A DNA stretch of 64,000 nucleotides from Pseudomonas siliginis. GTDB taxonomy: Bacteria > Pseudomonadota > Gammaproteobacteria > Pseudomonadales > Pseudomonadaceae. Positions 7,328 through 17,136 of the stretch are shown in pieces. The stretch is taken from the NCBI RefSeq assembly GCF_019145195.1, contig NZ_JAHSTW010000012.1:248001-312000 (forward strand), written 5' to 3'. Each line of letters starts with the position of its first letter. Position 1 is the first letter of the stretch. The notes beneath the pieces were generated by a model. That model was not told where the DNA came from and ran no database searches. It worked only from the letters and a program-made list of their open reading frames with translations. Position numbers and translations under genes: made by a program.

Positions 7328-7339
7328 TTCGGAGCCCCC

Positions 7340-8038
7340 ATGAACAAGTCCTTGCTCAGCGCCTCGCTGTTTGCCCTCGCGCTCGCAGCCCCGCTCGCCC
7401 ACGCCCACGAAGCCGGTGACATCCTTGTGCGCGCCGGTGCGATCACCGTCAACCCTAAGGCCGACAGCTCCAGCGTCAAGGTCGATCAGGGTCCGCTGAG
7501 CGGCACCAATCTGGGCGGCAAGGCGACCATGAGCAGCGACACCCAACTGGGTCTGAACTTCGCTTACATGCTCACCAACAACATCGGTATCGAGTTGCTG
7601 GCGGCGACGCCGTTCGAGCACGACGTCAAGCTCAAGGGCACCGCCCTGCCCGCCGCCAACGGCAAGCTGGGCACCCTGAAACACCTGCCGCCGACCCTCA
7701 GCGTCGTCTACTACCCGCTGGATTCGAAATCGGCCTTCCAGCCGTATGTGGGTGGTGGCATCAACTACACCTGGATCTACGACGAACACGTCGGCAGCGA
7801 AGCCAGCGCCAACGGCTTCAGCAACTTCAAGGCGAAAAACTCCTGGGGTCTGGCCTGGCAGGTCGGCGCCGACTACATGATCACCGACAACATCATGCTC
7901 AACGCCCAAGTGCGCTACATCGATATCGATACCCGCGCGACCGTCGAGAACAACGCCGTCGCACCGGGCACCCGCGCACGGGTGAATGTGGATGTCGATC
8001 CGTTCATCTACATGGTCGGTTTGGGCTATAAGTTCTAA
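7340..8038 (+). CDS. oprG: Outer membrane protein OprG (OmpW family)
   Basis: A 232-residue OmpW-family porin with a signal peptide (about 1-22, ending AHAH), mature start around HEAGDILVRAG, and a C-terminal strand ending in aromatic Phe (MVGLGYKF), the usual outer membrane assembly signal. OmpW proteins form 8-stranded barrels for uptake of small hydrophobic or amphipathic molecules. Position right after the PA4063-PA4066-like operon and before the epimerase matches PAO1 oprG (PA4067). An Anr-like box and a UTR hairpin precede it, and a bidirectional terminator follows. Identification rests on sequence and synteny. Confidence 0.9.
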   Translation: MNKSLLSASLFALALAAPLAHAHEAGDILVRAGAITVNPKADSSSVKVDQGPLSGTNLGGKATMSSDTQLGLNFAYMLTNNIGIELLAATPFEHDVKLKGTALPAANGKLGTLKHLPPTLSVVYYPLDSKSAFQPYVGGGINYTWIYDEHVGSEASANGFSNFKAKNSWGLAWQVGADYMITDNIMLNAQVRYIDIDTRATVENNAVAPGTRARVNVDVDPFIYMVGLGYKF

Positions 8039-8173
8039 GCTGACTTTGACCGAACGTTCACGTGGTGGTGAATGAGGCTTGGTGGCGGGCAGGCACAGAC
8101 CTGACGACGACCGTACGCAGTCGATCGGGGGATAACATTCCCTCGCCACAGGGATAGCGATATTCCGGCCGTG

Positions 8174-8203
8174 AAAAAGGCGCCTGATGAAGGGCGCCTT
8201 TTT
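8174..8203. terminator. Bidirectional terminator between oprG and the epimerase gene
   Basis: The stem pairs AAAAAGGCGCC (8174-8184) with GGCGCCTTTTT (8193-8203) around an 8-base loop. Poly-A and poly-T flanks make it work for both convergent genes. Confidence 0.88.
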
Positions 8204-8221
8204 CATGTCCGAAAGCTTGTT

Positions 8222-9154
8222 TCATCCGCGCCCGAGCAAGCGCGCCAAGCCCACACTCATCGGCGTCTGCGGCGGCATTTCGAAGCGCTGCAGCAAGCGT
8301 CGGTTATCGGCTCGCGAATGGCGGATATCGCCCGAACGCGCCGGCCCGTAGCTCACGGGCGGCAGTTCACCGACCACTGATTTCAATGCTTCGAGCATCT
8401 GCTTCAGGCTCATCGCCTGATTCCAGCCAACATTGACCGCACCTTCCTGCACTTCAGGCTTTTCCAGCGCCTGCACCAGCAAATCCACCAGATCACCGAC
8501 ATAAAGAAAATCGCGGGTCTGCTCGCCATCGCCAAACACGGTGATCGGCAAACCTTTCGACGCGCGTTCGCTGAAGATGCTGATCACCCCGGAATACGGC
8601 GAGGACGGATCCTGGCGTGGGCCGAAGATGTTGAAGAAGCGAAAAATTGCCGGTTCCAGGCCATGCTGGCGCCGGTAGAAATCGAAGTACTGCTCACCGG
8701 CCAGTTTGTCCGAGGCATAGGGTGTCAGCGGCGCTTTTGGCGTGTCTTCATCGATCGACTCGCCCTCGCCATTGTTGCCGTACACCGCCGCGCTGGAGGC
8801 ATACACCACGCGCTTGACCCCGGCCAGACGCATGGCTTCGCAGACATTCAGGGTGCCGATGAAATTGCTCTGGTGGGTTTTCACCGGATCGTCCACCGAG
8901 GCCTGCACCGAGGCCACGGCCGCCAGATGCGCGACAGCGTTGCAACCTTGCATGGCGCGGGCGACCAAAGCGGCATCGGCGACATCGCCGACCACCAGTT
9001 CGACCTTGGGATTGTCCAGCGGCAGGTTGCTGCGCTTGCCGGTCGACAGGTCGTCGAGCACGCGTACCGCATAGCCCTTGGCGAGCAAGGCATCGGTCAG
9101 GTGCGAGCCGATGAATCCGGCTCCGCCAGTGATTAGAACCGTTGCTTCAGCCAT
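8222..9154 (-). CDS. NAD-dependent sugar-nucleotide epimerase/dehydratase (extended SDR)
   Basis: A 310-residue extended short-chain dehydrogenase/reductase. The N-terminal Rossmann motif TGGAGFIGSH is at about residues 8-17, and the catalytic YASDK-type motif (PYASDKLAGE) is near residue 150, preceded by SSAAVYG. This profile matches UDP-glucose 4-epimerase-like enzymes. The PAO1 counterpart in synteny is PA4068. The ATG at 9154 is chosen because it begins the Rossmann fold; the frame extends to 9289 inside the upstream gene. Its start overlaps the end of the neighbouring reductase gene by 8 bases, implying coupled translation. The exact sugar substrate cannot be told from the sequence. Confidence 0.85.
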   Translation of the reverse strand: MAEATVLITGGAGFIGSHLTDALLAKGYAVRVLDDLSTGKRSNLPLDNPKVELVVGDVADAALVARAMQGCNAVAHLAAVASVQASVDDPVKTHQSNFIGTLNVCEAMRLAGVKRVVYASSAAVYGNNGEGESIDEDTPKAPLTPYASDKLAGEQYFDFYRRQHGLEPAIFRFFNIFGPRQDPSSPYSGVISIFSERASKGLPITVFGDGEQTRDFLYVGDLVDLLVQALEKPEVQEGAVNVGWNQAMSLKQMLEALKSVVGELPPVSYGPARSGDIRHSRADNRRLLQRFEMPPQTPMSVGLARLLGRG

Positions 9155-10031
9155 GTCGGTAGAACCTGTCCAATAGACCCGGGAGTGCAGCACGCCAGGC
9201 GCGCGGTTTGATCCCGAAAGTGTGGAGAATTTTCTTGCAGGCCAGCACTGCATGTTGCGGCTCTTCGGCGGCGTCCGGGCGCGCGGCATGTGCCTGCGCA
9301 GTCGGTGCTTCGATCGCCAGCGGATGCAGGCTGCGTGCTTCGGTGAGAATCGCCTGGCCCAGCGCCAGCGGGGTGGTCGCTTCGTGGCCGGCGTAATGGT
9401 AAGTGCCCCACAGCGGCGCGGCGCAGTCGAGTTGCTTGAGCACGGAGATGATCACTCGCGCGGCGTCATCGACCGGAGTCGGATTGCCGCGACGATCATC
9501 GGCCAGCAACAACTCTTCGGGTTGTTCCGCACGGGCGAGGAAGCGTCCGAGGGTGCCGTCCGGACTGTCGTCGAGCAGCCAGCCGAAACGCAGCAGCACA
9601 TGTTGCGGGCAGGTCGCGCGCACACTTTGCTCGATGCGCCACAAGGCCTGACCGCGCAGGCCCAGCGGCACCGGTTCGTCTTTTTCGCTGTAGGCCGTGG
9701 CCCGCGAGCCGTCGAACACGCGATAGCTCGACGGCTGCACGAGGACAATGTTGTGGTGCTGGCACAGTTCGGCCAGACGCTCGATGGCGCGTTCCTGGCC
9801 AGTCATGCGGCTTTCGCTGACGCTCTCGGCCTGGAACCAGTCGAAATAGTAGGCGAGATTGATCAACGCATCGGGACGGGTGTCGTCGAGCAATTGGGTG
9901 AGGCTCGCGGCATCCCAGCCGTTTTCGGGCGGGCGGGGGGCGAGGAAACCGATGTCTTCTTCCGCACCGAGGCGAATCAGCGCCTGCCCAAGGGCATTTC
10001 CGCCGCCCAGTAACATAAGGCGCATTCGCAT
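9147..10031 (-). CDS. RmlD-like sugar-nucleotide reductase
   Basis: A 294-residue protein with a Rossmann-like N-terminus (MLLGGGNALGQAL) and features of the RmlD substrate-binding family, such as INLAYYFDWFQAE, a PSSYRVFDG segment and a C-terminal PGLLDRFYRHG. The TGxxGxxG motif is degenerate (GGGNALGQ), so NAD(P)H use should be considered unproven. It is the first gene of a two-gene operon with the epimerase (8-base overlap) and matches PAO1 PA4069 in position. An alternative start at 10025 removes two residues. A role in envelope polysaccharide synthesis is possible but not shown. Confidence 0.75.
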   Translation of the reverse strand: MRMRLMLLGGGNALGQALIRLGAEEDIGFLAPRPPENGWDAASLTQLLDDTRPDALINLAYYFDWFQAESVSESRMTGQERAIERLAELCQHHNIVLVQPSSYRVFDGSRATAYSEKDEPVPLGLRGQALWRIEQSVRATCPQHVLLRFGWLLDDSPDGTLGRFLARAEQPEELLLADDRRGNPTPVDDAARVIISVLKQLDCAAPLWGTYHYAGHEATTPLALGQAILTEARSLHPLAIEAPTAQAHAARPDAAEEPQHAVLACKKILHTFGIKPRAWRAALPGLLDRFYRHG

Positions 10032-10334
10032 AGAGTCAGCAGGCCCAGTCTGATTGGAACGATGGCTTTAGCGACGGTTCTCGTGGAACAGTCGTCGATA
10101 ATTGCCGGAATCGTTGCATTTTGCGGGTTTAGTGCGCAACCGTCATCCGTAAAGTGTAGAAGCTGGAAATTGTATCGAGGCCACCGGCCCCATCGCTGGC
10201 AAGCCAGCTCCCACAGGTTTTGTGCCAGGCATGAATCCTGTGGGAGTTGGCTTGCCGACGATGAGGGCCTGACTGTCGCTGAAGATCCCCAGCGGTACTT
10301 GCATCTTCCCGCCCCCGCCCGCATAACTTCAGTC
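10032..10334. other. Divergent intergenic region before lhr
   Basis: 303 bases lie between the RmlD-like gene and lhr. The left part (10032-10160) holds the promoters for the minus-strand operon; nothing sharper than AT-rich patches is visible. A REP pair of a different class fills 10191-10264. An open frame runs in from 10062 into lhr, but it crosses the REP and lacks conserved residues. Confidence 0.6.
10191..10264. repeat. REP pair of a second class
   Basis: CATCGCTGGCAAGCCAGCTC at 10191-10210 is answered by an inverted, diverged copy ending TTGGCTTGCCGACGATG at 10264. The core GGCAAGCCAGCTCCCACAGG differs from the GAGCAGGCTCGCTCCCACA class but shares the CTCCCACA end. Confidence 0.8.
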
Positions 10335-13300
10335 ATGAATCTGCCCCTCCCCGCCAACAGCGCGCTGGCCGGTTTCCACCCCGCCGTCAGCGCCTGGTTC
10401 AACAAGACTTTCCCGGCGGTCACCGCCGCTCAGGCCCGTGCGTGGCCGTTGATCCGCCAGCGCCGGTCGACGCTGATCGCCGCGCCCACTGGCTCCGGCA
10501 AAACCCTGACCGCGTTCCTCGCCGTGCTTGATGAGCTTGTCCATCGAGGTCTGGAACAGCACGATGGTCTGCCCGCCGAAACCCTGGTGGTCTATGTCTC
10601 GCCGCTGAAGGCACTGTCCAACGACATTCAGATCAACCTGCAGAATCCGCTCGCTGGCATTACCGCGCATTTGCGCGAAATGGGCCTGCCGGAGCTGACC
10701 ATCACCACCGCCGTGCGCACGGGCGACACGCCACAGAAAGACCGCGCCGCGATGCGCAAGAGCGCGCCGCATATTCTGGTGACCACCCCGGAATCGCTGT
10801 ACGTGCTGCTCGGCTCGGAATCCGGGCGCAGGATGCTCGGCACCACGCGCACGGTGATCATCGACGAAATCCACGCGATGGCCGCCGGCAAGCGTGGCAG
10901 TCATCTGTCCTTGAGCCTTGAACGACTGCAAGCGTTGTGCGCCGAACCGCTGACCCGCATCGGCCTGTCCGCCACGCAGAAACCGGTAGAAGCCGTGGCG
11001 CAATTCCTGGTCGGTCACGATCGCCCCTGCGAAATCGTCGACATAGGCCACGCCCGCCCTCGGGATCTGGGCATCGAAGTGCCGCCGGTGCCGCTGTCGG
11101 CGGTGATGGCCAATGATGTCTGGGAACTGGTGTACGAGCGCCTCGCCGAACTCGCTCGCGAGCATCGCACCACACTGATTTTCGTCAACACCCGACGCCT
11201 TGCCGAGCGCCTCAGCCGGCATCTGAGCGAACGCCTCGGCAAGCAGGCCGTGGCGGCGCACCACGGCAGCCTGGCCAAAGAGTTTCGCCTCGATGCGGAA
11301 CAACGGCTCAAGCGCGGCGAGCTGCAAGTGCTGATCGCCACCGCGTCGCTGGAACTGGGCATCGATATCGGTGAGGTCGACCTGGTCTGCCAGATCAGTT
11401 CGCCGCGTTCGATTGCTGCGTTTCTGCAAAGGGTTGGCCGTTCCGGACATCAGGTCGGCGGCACGCCCAAGGGGCGTTTGTTCGCCACCACCCGCGACGA
11501 CCTGATCGAGTGCGCCGCCCTGCTCGATTGCGTGCGCCGGGGCGAGCTGGATACGCTGCACATTCCGGAAAAGCCGCTGGACGTGCTGGCGCAGCAGATC
11601 ATTGCCGAGGTCAGTTGCCAGGAATGGTCGGAGGACGCGTTGCTGGCAATGTTCCGCCGAGCGTGGCCCTATCGCGATCTCGACGAAAAACACTATCAGG
11701 CACTGCTGAGCATGCTCGCCGAGGGTTACAACGGTCGCCAAGGCATCCGCAGCGCCTACCTGCATCGCGACGCCGTCAGCCGCACCTTGCGTGGCCGGCG
11801 TGGTGCGCAACTGACCGCCGTGACCAGTGGCGGCACCATCCCGGACAACGCCGACTACAGCGTGCTGCTCGAACCCCAGGGTTTGAACATCGGCAGCGTC
11901 AACGAAGACTTCGCCGTGGAAAGTATCGCCGGCGACGTGTTCCAGCTCGGCAATACCTCGTATCGCATCCTGCGCGTGGAAAGCGGCAAAGTGCGGGTCG
12001 AGGATGCGCAGGGCATGCCACCGACCATTCCGTTCTGGCTCGGCGAAGCGCCGGGACGCAGTGACGAACTATCGGCCGCCGTCGCGCGCCTGCAAGCGCA
12101 GCTGGATGAGCTGCTCAGCGCCAGCCCCGGCAATCTGCAACCGGCGCTCGACTGGCTGACCACCACACTCGGCCTCAACCTCGCCAGCGCCGAGCAACTG
12201 GTCGAATATCTGGCGCGCGCGCGGCAAACACTCGGCGCCCTGCCCTCGCAGGACACGCTGTTGATGGAGCGGTTTTTCGACGAGTCCGGCGGCACCCAAC
12301 TGATCATTCACACGCCGTTCGGCAGCCGCATCAACCGCGCCTGGGGCCTGGCCTTGCGCAAGCGTTTCTGCCGCACCTTCAACTTCGAGTTGCAGGCCGC
12401 CGCCAGCGAAGACGCGATCGTGCTGTCGCTGTCCACCAGCCACAGCTTCGAGCTCGACGAAGTCTGGCGTTACCTGCACAGCAACAGCGCCGAACACACG
12501 CTCATTCAAGCGGTGCTTGATGCGCCGTTGTTCGGCGTGCGCTGGCGCTGGAATGCCGGAGTGGCGCTGGCGTTGCCGCGCTTCACCGGCGGGCGCAAAG
12601 TCGCTCCGCAACTGCAACGGATGAAAAGCGAAGACCTCATCGCCAGCGTCTTCCCCGACCAGATCGCCTGCCTGGAAAACCTCGCCGGCGAGCGTGAAGT
12701 CCCCGAACATCCGCTGGTGGAACAGACCCTCGACGATTGCCTGCACGAAGCGATGGACAGCGAAGGCTGGCTGACCCTGCTGCGGCGCATGGAGCGTGGC
12801 GAGGTACGCCTGATCGCCCGGGATTTGCCGGCGCCGTCGCCACTGGCGGCAGAAATCCTCAGCGCCCGGCCGTACACGTTTCTCGACGATGCGCCGCTGG
12901 AGGAACGCCGCACGCAAGCGGTGATCAATCGACGCTGGAGCGATCCGCAGTCGACCAATGATCTCGGCGCGCTCGATGCCGATGCGATCACCGCAGTGCG
13001 CGAAGAAGCCTGGCCGTCGCCCAATTCCATGGATGAAATGCACGAAGCGCTGATGAGCCTCGCCTGCATCAGCGACGCCGAAGCCCGCGCCAACGCGGGT
13101 TGGCCGGACTGGCTGCAAACGCTGATGGCCAGCGGCCGCGCCTGCCTGTTGCAGATCGACGCCGAGCATCAGTTATGGCTGGCCCGCGAACGCTTGAGTT
13201 GCCTGCAGGCACTTTATCCACAGGCCACGTTGCTGACCGAGGCGGTGGCGCTGCCCGGGTTCGACGAAGCGTGGACATTCGATGAGGCGCTGGTCGAAGT

Positions 13301-14621
13301 GATCCGCGCCCGCCTCGGTGCCTTTGGGCCAATCCCGTTGCCCGCCATTGCCGAGCCGCTCGCCCTGCCAGTTGCGCAAGTCAATCAGGCCCTCGCGCAA
13401 CTAGAGCGTGAAGGTTATGTGTTGCGCGGCCAGTTCACGCCAAACAGCGCGATTGAAGAATGGTGCGAACGCCATCTGCTCGCGCGCATCCACCGCTACA
13501 CGGTCAAGCGCCTGCGCCGGGAAATCGAACCGGTGGCGTTGCAGGACTTCATGCGTTTCCTGTTCGACTGGCAGCATCTGACGCCGGCCACCCAAGGCCA
13601 GGGCAGTGCGGTGTTGCCGGCGATTGTCGGCCAGTTCGAAGGTTACCCGGCGGCAGCTTCGGCGTGGGACAGCGACATCCTGCCGGCCCGCCTCAAGGAC
13701 TATTCGCCGAGCTGGCTGGATGAACTGTGCCGCAACGGCAAACTGGTGTGGACGCGCATCAGCGCGCGGCAGAAGCTCAGCGGCTCGGCATTGCGCAGTA
13801 CACCGATTGTGTTGCTGCCGCGTAGCCAGGTGGGTTTGTGGAGTGCGTTGGCTGAACAGACGCCAGTGAGTGAGTTATCGCCGAAAACACAGAAAGTCTT
13901 TGAGGCGCTGAGTCAGCATGGCGCGCTGTTTTTCGATGAGCTGATTCATGAAGCGCGCCTGCTGCGCAGCGAACTGGAAATCGCCTTGCAGGAACTGGTC
14001 GCCGCAGGTTTGGTGAACGCCGACAGCTTCGCCGGCCTGCGCGCGCTGATCACGCCGGCAAGCAAGCGCCAGCAGCGCAGTAGCCGACGCGGGCGCGGCG
14101 CGTTTATCGGCGGCATGGACGATGCCGGGCGCTGGGCATTGCTGCGCCGAGGTTCGTCAGCCGATGCCGCCGAGACGCTCGAACACGTCGCCATGACCCT
14201 GCTGCGCCGCTACGGCGTGGTGTTCTGGCGTCTGCTGGAACGCGAAGCGGACTGGTTGCCGAGCTGGCGGGAATTGCTGCGCACCTTTCATCGTCTGGAG
14301 GCGCGGGGCGAGATTCGTGGCGGGCGGTTTGTCAGTGGTCTGGCTGGCGAGCAGTTTGCCTTGCCCGAAGCCATTCCCTTGCTGCGCGAAGTACGCCGCC
14401 GCCCGCAGGACGGCAGCCTGGTGGCGGTGTGTGGGGTTGATCCATTGAATCTGGCCGGGACGTTGTTGCCGGGGGCGAAAGTGCCGGCGCTGGTGAGCAA
14501 TCGGCTGGTGTATCGCGATGGGGTGCCGGTGGCCGCTATGGTTGCGGGCAAGCCGCAGATTTGGGGGGAATGGGATCAGGTGGTCGTTGAGCAGATAGGC
14601 AGGAAACTCATCCGCAATTGA
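10335..14621 (+). CDS. lhr: Lhr-type superfamily 2 DNA helicase
   Basis: A 1428-residue helicase. Walker A APTGSGKT is at residues 50-57, the Walker B box is DEIH, motif III-like LSATQ and motif VI QRVGRSGHQ are present, giving a core in the first ~400 residues. A winged-helix and the Lhr-specific region follow, then a long C-terminal extension typical of Lhr (about 1430-1540 residues in gamma-proteobacteria). Lhr unwinds DNA and RNA:DNA hybrids 3'-5' and has been linked to repair. The ATG at 10335 is chosen because conserved sequence begins there (MNLPLP...FHPAVSAWF). It appears monocistronic, flanked by REP pairs of different classes. Confidence 0.92.
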   Translation: MNLPLPANSALAGFHPAVSAWFNKTFPAVTAAQARAWPLIRQRRSTLIAAPTGSGKTLTAFLAVLDELVHRGLEQHDGLPAETLVVYVSPLKALSNDIQINLQNPLAGITAHLREMGLPELTITTAVRTGDTPQKDRAAMRKSAPHILVTTPESLYVLLGSESGRRMLGTTRTVIIDEIHAMAAGKRGSHLSLSLERLQALCAEPLTRIGLSATQKPVEAVAQFLVGHDRPCEIVDIGHARPRDLGIEVPPVPLSAVMANDVWELVYERLAELAREHRTTLIFVNTRRLAERLSRHLSERLGKQAVAAHHGSLAKEFRLDAEQRLKRGELQVLIATASLELGIDIGEVDLVCQISSPRSIAAFLQRVGRSGHQVGGTPKGRLFATTRDDLIECAALLDCVRRGELDTLHIPEKPLDVLAQQIIAEVSCQEWSEDALLAMFRRAWPYRDLDEKHYQALLSMLAEGYNGRQGIRSAYLHRDAVSRTLRGRRGAQLTAVTSGGTIPDNADYSVLLEPQGLNIGSVNEDFAVESIAGDVFQLGNTSYRILRVESGKVRVEDAQGMPPTIPFWLGEAPGRSDELSAAVARLQAQLDELLSASPGNLQPALDWLTTTLGLNLASAEQLVEYLARARQTLGALPSQDTLLMERFFDESGGTQLIIHTPFGSRINRAWGLALRKRFCRTFNFELQAAASEDAIVLSLSTSHSFELDEVWRYLHSNSAEHTLIQAVLDAPLFGVRWRWNAGVALALPRFTGGRKVAPQLQRMKSEDLIASVFPDQIACLENLAGEREVPEHPLVEQTLDDCLHEAMDSEGWLTLLRRMERGEVRLIARDLPAPSPLAAEILSARPYTFLDDAPLEERRTQAVINRRWSDPQSTNDLGALDADAITAVREEAWPSPNSMDEMHEALMSLACISDAEARANAGWPDWLQTLMASGRACLLQIDAEHQLWLARERLSCLQALYPQATLLTEAVALPGFDEAWTFDEALVEVIRARLGAFGPIPLPAIAEPLALPVAQVNQALAQLEREGYVLRGQFTPNSAIEEWCERHLLARIHRYTVKRLRREIEPVALQDFMRFLFDWQHLTPATQGQGSAVLPAIVGQFEGYPAAASAWDSDILPARLKDYSPSWLDELCRNGKLVWTRISARQKLSGSALRSTPIVLLPRSQVGLWSALAEQTPVSELSPKTQKVFEALSQHGALFFDELIHEARLLRSELEIALQELVAAGLVNADSFAGLRALITPASKRQQRSSRRGRGAFIGGMDDAGRWALLRRGSSADAAETLEHVAMTLLRRYGVVFWRLLEREADWLPSWRELLRTFHRLEARGEIRGGRFVSGLAGEQFALPEAIPLLREVRRRPQDGSLVAVCGVDPLNLAGTLLPGAKVPALVSNRLVYRDGVPVAAMVAGKPQIWGEWDQVVVEQIGRKLIRN

Positions 14622-14632
14622 GGGTCTGGTCT

Positions 14633-14719
14633 GGCCTCATCGCGGGCAAGCCCGCTCCCACAGGGTTCTGCGGCGTACACAAAACCAATGTGGGAGCGGG
14701 CTTGCCCGCGATGAGGCCG
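14633..14719. repeat. REP pair of a third class
   Basis: GGCCTCATCGCGGGCAAGCC at 14633-14652 and its inverted partner ending GGCTTGCCCGCGATGAGGCC at 14719 enclose a loop of about 35 bases. It forms a long perfect outer stem and lies between convergent lhr and the channel gene, so it may end both transcripts. Confidence 0.9.
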
Positions 14720-14742
14720 GGACATGCAACGCAAAATTCAGA

Positions 14743-16845
14743 TCAGGTCCGTGTCTCCTGCGGCACCTCACCCGCAACCACCGCCCCTTGCTCCTGCCGC
14801 TTAGGCAACAACACCTGCTGTGGATAAGTCTGCGCAAAATGCACATTCGGTGTGTTATCCACAAGCTTCTTCAAGCGCTGGTTGAACGCGCGGCTCACCG
14901 CATATTGCCCACCGGACACCGTGCGGAATTGCGCCGTCAGCACCACGCCGTTGAGGTCCATCTTATCCACGCCAAACACATCCAGCGGCCCTTGCAGGTT
15001 GTACTTGAGGAACGGGTCTTCGCGGATCGAATCGCCGGCCTCGCGGATCAGCTCGATGGCTCTGTCGACATCGGTGTCGTAGGTGAACTGCACCGAGAAA
15101 AATGCGAAGGCGAACTGGCGTGATTGGTTGGTCACAGCCTTGATCTGGCCGAACGGCACCGAGTGCACAAAGCCTTTGCCGTCACGCAGGCGCAAGGTGC
15201 GAATGGTCAGGCCTTCCACGGTGCCGGCGTGGCCGGAATCAAGCACCACCCAGTCGCCGATCGACAGGGTGTCTTCGATGATGATGAACAACCCGGTGAT
15301 GACGTCCTGCACCAGTTGCTGCGAACCGAAACCGATCGCCAGGCCGACCACGCCGGCACCGGCCAATAGCGGCGCGACGTTGATACCGAGATTGGCCATG
15401 GTGGTAATCGCGCAGATCACCACGAGGATGATTTTGATCGCGTTGCGCAGCAGCGGCAGGATGGTTTTCACCCGCGTGCTCGGCTGGCGTGCCGCGCGTT
15501 TGCTCAGCGGCGGTTTCAGCGCTTCCTGAATCGCCGTGTCGAGCACCACCCACAGCAGCCACGTCACCAGGAAGATCAGACCGATGCTGCTCAAGGCGTT
15601 GCTGATCGCCCGGCCGACCGTGCTGCTCTGGGCGAAATCGAGCAACGACACGCCCCAGATCCGCCCGAGAATATCGATGAACACAATCGCCATGACGATC
15701 CGCAGCAACGCATGCAACAGGCTGAGAAAACGTTCCTTGTAGGCACTGCTGCGCTGGATCGCCTCGGCCTTGCGTGATTTGAACAAGTGCTGCAACACGG
15801 TGCTGAGAAACACTGTGGCGATCAGCAGCACGGTAGTGAACAAGGCGCAGCGCAGGGCTTTCTGATTGTCCTCGCCGATGCCGATCAGGCTGACTGCCGA
15901 GACCAGCACCATCAGCACGATCGGCCAATACCACAGCCCGGAAAATATCCGCAGTGACTCCTGCAGCGACGGTTGTTTCAAACGCTGACTGAGCGGGCGA
16001 TTGCGGATCAGATGTGCCACCGGCCGGCGCAGGCGAATCACCAGCAAACCGAAGATCACCGAGGCGATCAGCCCGGTGAACACGGCGATGCTGCTGGTGA
16101 TATTGCCGCCCAGTTGCCGGGCGATCTGCGGGCTGGTCAGGGCATCACTGAGGGCGGCGAGAAAGCCGATCAGGAACAGCGGGCGCGGGCAGTATTCACG
16201 GATGATTCGCGCGGCGGCGCGCTTGTGGCCGACGTTGAACATCACCACCACGCACAACAACATCGACGTGGAAAAGATGCCGCTGCTGGTGGCATAGGCC
16301 AGACACAACGCCAGCGCACGGCCCACCGAAGCTTGCAGAAAATGGCTGACATACAGCGTCAGCGGCAGGCAGATCAGCGCCGGCACGGTGTACGGCAGCA
16401 CATAGCCGAGCAGATCCTGACTGCGCTGGCGGGTGCGCAACCAGCGGCCCTCACGCAGACGCTTGGCCAACAGACTGCCGAGCACGGTGAGCAGGGCGAA
16501 ACTGCCCAGCCACACTCCCGACAACGTGAGGAAATCCCCGGCCACGCTCCAGCCCGAGCGGTTCGACGGTTGCTTGACCAGCCTGTCGACCTCATCCGCC
16601 GCGCGGTCGGCGCGCAGCCGCCAGGCATCGACCAGGTGTTCGTTGAGATCGAGTTTTTCCTGCACATCGTCGATGCTCGTACTGATCGCCCCGAGCAGAC
16701 CGCCCTGCACCAGCGGTTCCGGTTCGGCGGGTTTTTCCGCCGTATCGGCGGCAGCCGGAACGCCCGGCAGCGCGACGGCTTGCGATGTGTTGACGCCCAA
16801 GCACAGCAGCGCTCCCAGCAGAATGGCGATCCTGAAATTGCGCAA
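14743..16845 (-). CDS. MscS-family mechanosensitive channel, YbiO-like
   Basis: A 700-residue protein with a signal peptide (about 1-24), an N-terminal periplasmic segment with a coiled region (about 50-95), about ten membrane helices and a C-terminal MscS core. The core includes the pore-lining LLAGAGVVGLAIGFGSQ segment and the beta-domain motif GTVEGLTIRT. Family members release solutes on hypo-osmotic shock. The start is chosen at TTG 16845, with GGGAG upstream and a clean signal peptide directly after. An ATG at 16923 would add 26 residues that do not look like a leader. The gene is convergent with lhr and divergent from yecE. Confidence 0.85.
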   Translation of the reverse strand: MRNFRIAILLGALLCLGVNTSQAVALPGVPAAADTAEKPAEPEPLVQGGLLGAISTSIDDVQEKLDLNEHLVDAWRLRADRAADEVDRLVKQPSNRSGWSVAGDFLTLSGVWLGSFALLTVLGSLLAKRLREGRWLRTRQRSQDLLGYVLPYTVPALICLPLTLYVSHFLQASVGRALALCLAYATSSGIFSTSMLLCVVVMFNVGHKRAAARIIREYCPRPLFLIGFLAALSDALTSPQIARQLGGNITSSIAVFTGLIASVIFGLLVIRLRRPVAHLIRNRPLSQRLKQPSLQESLRIFSGLWYWPIVLMVLVSAVSLIGIGEDNQKALRCALFTTVLLIATVFLSTVLQHLFKSRKAEAIQRSSAYKERFLSLLHALLRIVMAIVFIDILGRIWGVSLLDFAQSSTVGRAISNALSSIGLIFLVTWLLWVVLDTAIQEALKPPLSKRAARQPSTRVKTILPLLRNAIKIILVVICAITTMANLGINVAPLLAGAGVVGLAIGFGSQQLVQDVITGLFIIIEDTLSIGDWVVLDSGHAGTVEGLTIRTLRLRDGKGFVHSVPFGQIKAVTNQSRQFAFAFFSVQFTYDTDVDRAIELIREAGDSIREDPFLKYNLQGPLDVFGVDKMDLNGVVLTAQFRTVSGGQYAVSRAFNQRLKKLVDNTPNVHFAQTYPQQVLLPKRQEQGAVVAGEVPQETRT

Positions 16846-16931
16846 AGCTCCGATCTCCCGTGGCTGACCCTGGTAAGGAACTGATCGGTAATTGCGCGGC
16901 AAGTTCAGCGACCAGAGCCACACACATCCCC

Positions 16932-17020
16932 TGTGGGAGCGAGCCTGCTCGCGAAAGCGCTGGGACAGTCGATGGATCGTCTACTGACAGTCCGTATTCA
17001 CGAGCAGGCTCGCTCCCACA
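16932..17020. repeat. REPIN, long form
   Basis: REP copies lie at 16932-16955 and about 16997-17020. The inner part has GGACAGTCGATGGATCG and CTGACAGTCC. It occupies the divergent gap between the channel gene and the yecE-like gene. Confidence 0.9.
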
Positions 17021-17136
17021 ATGGATCGGCGGCAATTGCCAATCGCGACCGCCCGTAACACCACCGAAACTTTCCCGCCCCCGCCGCAGTCATCACAGAA
17101 CATCGGCAACACGAGGACTTTCTACGGGAGGATGGG

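Noticed and set aside
10062..10334. 91-residue N-terminal extension of Lhr
   Set aside because: It crosses a REP pair and contains no conserved helicase sequence.
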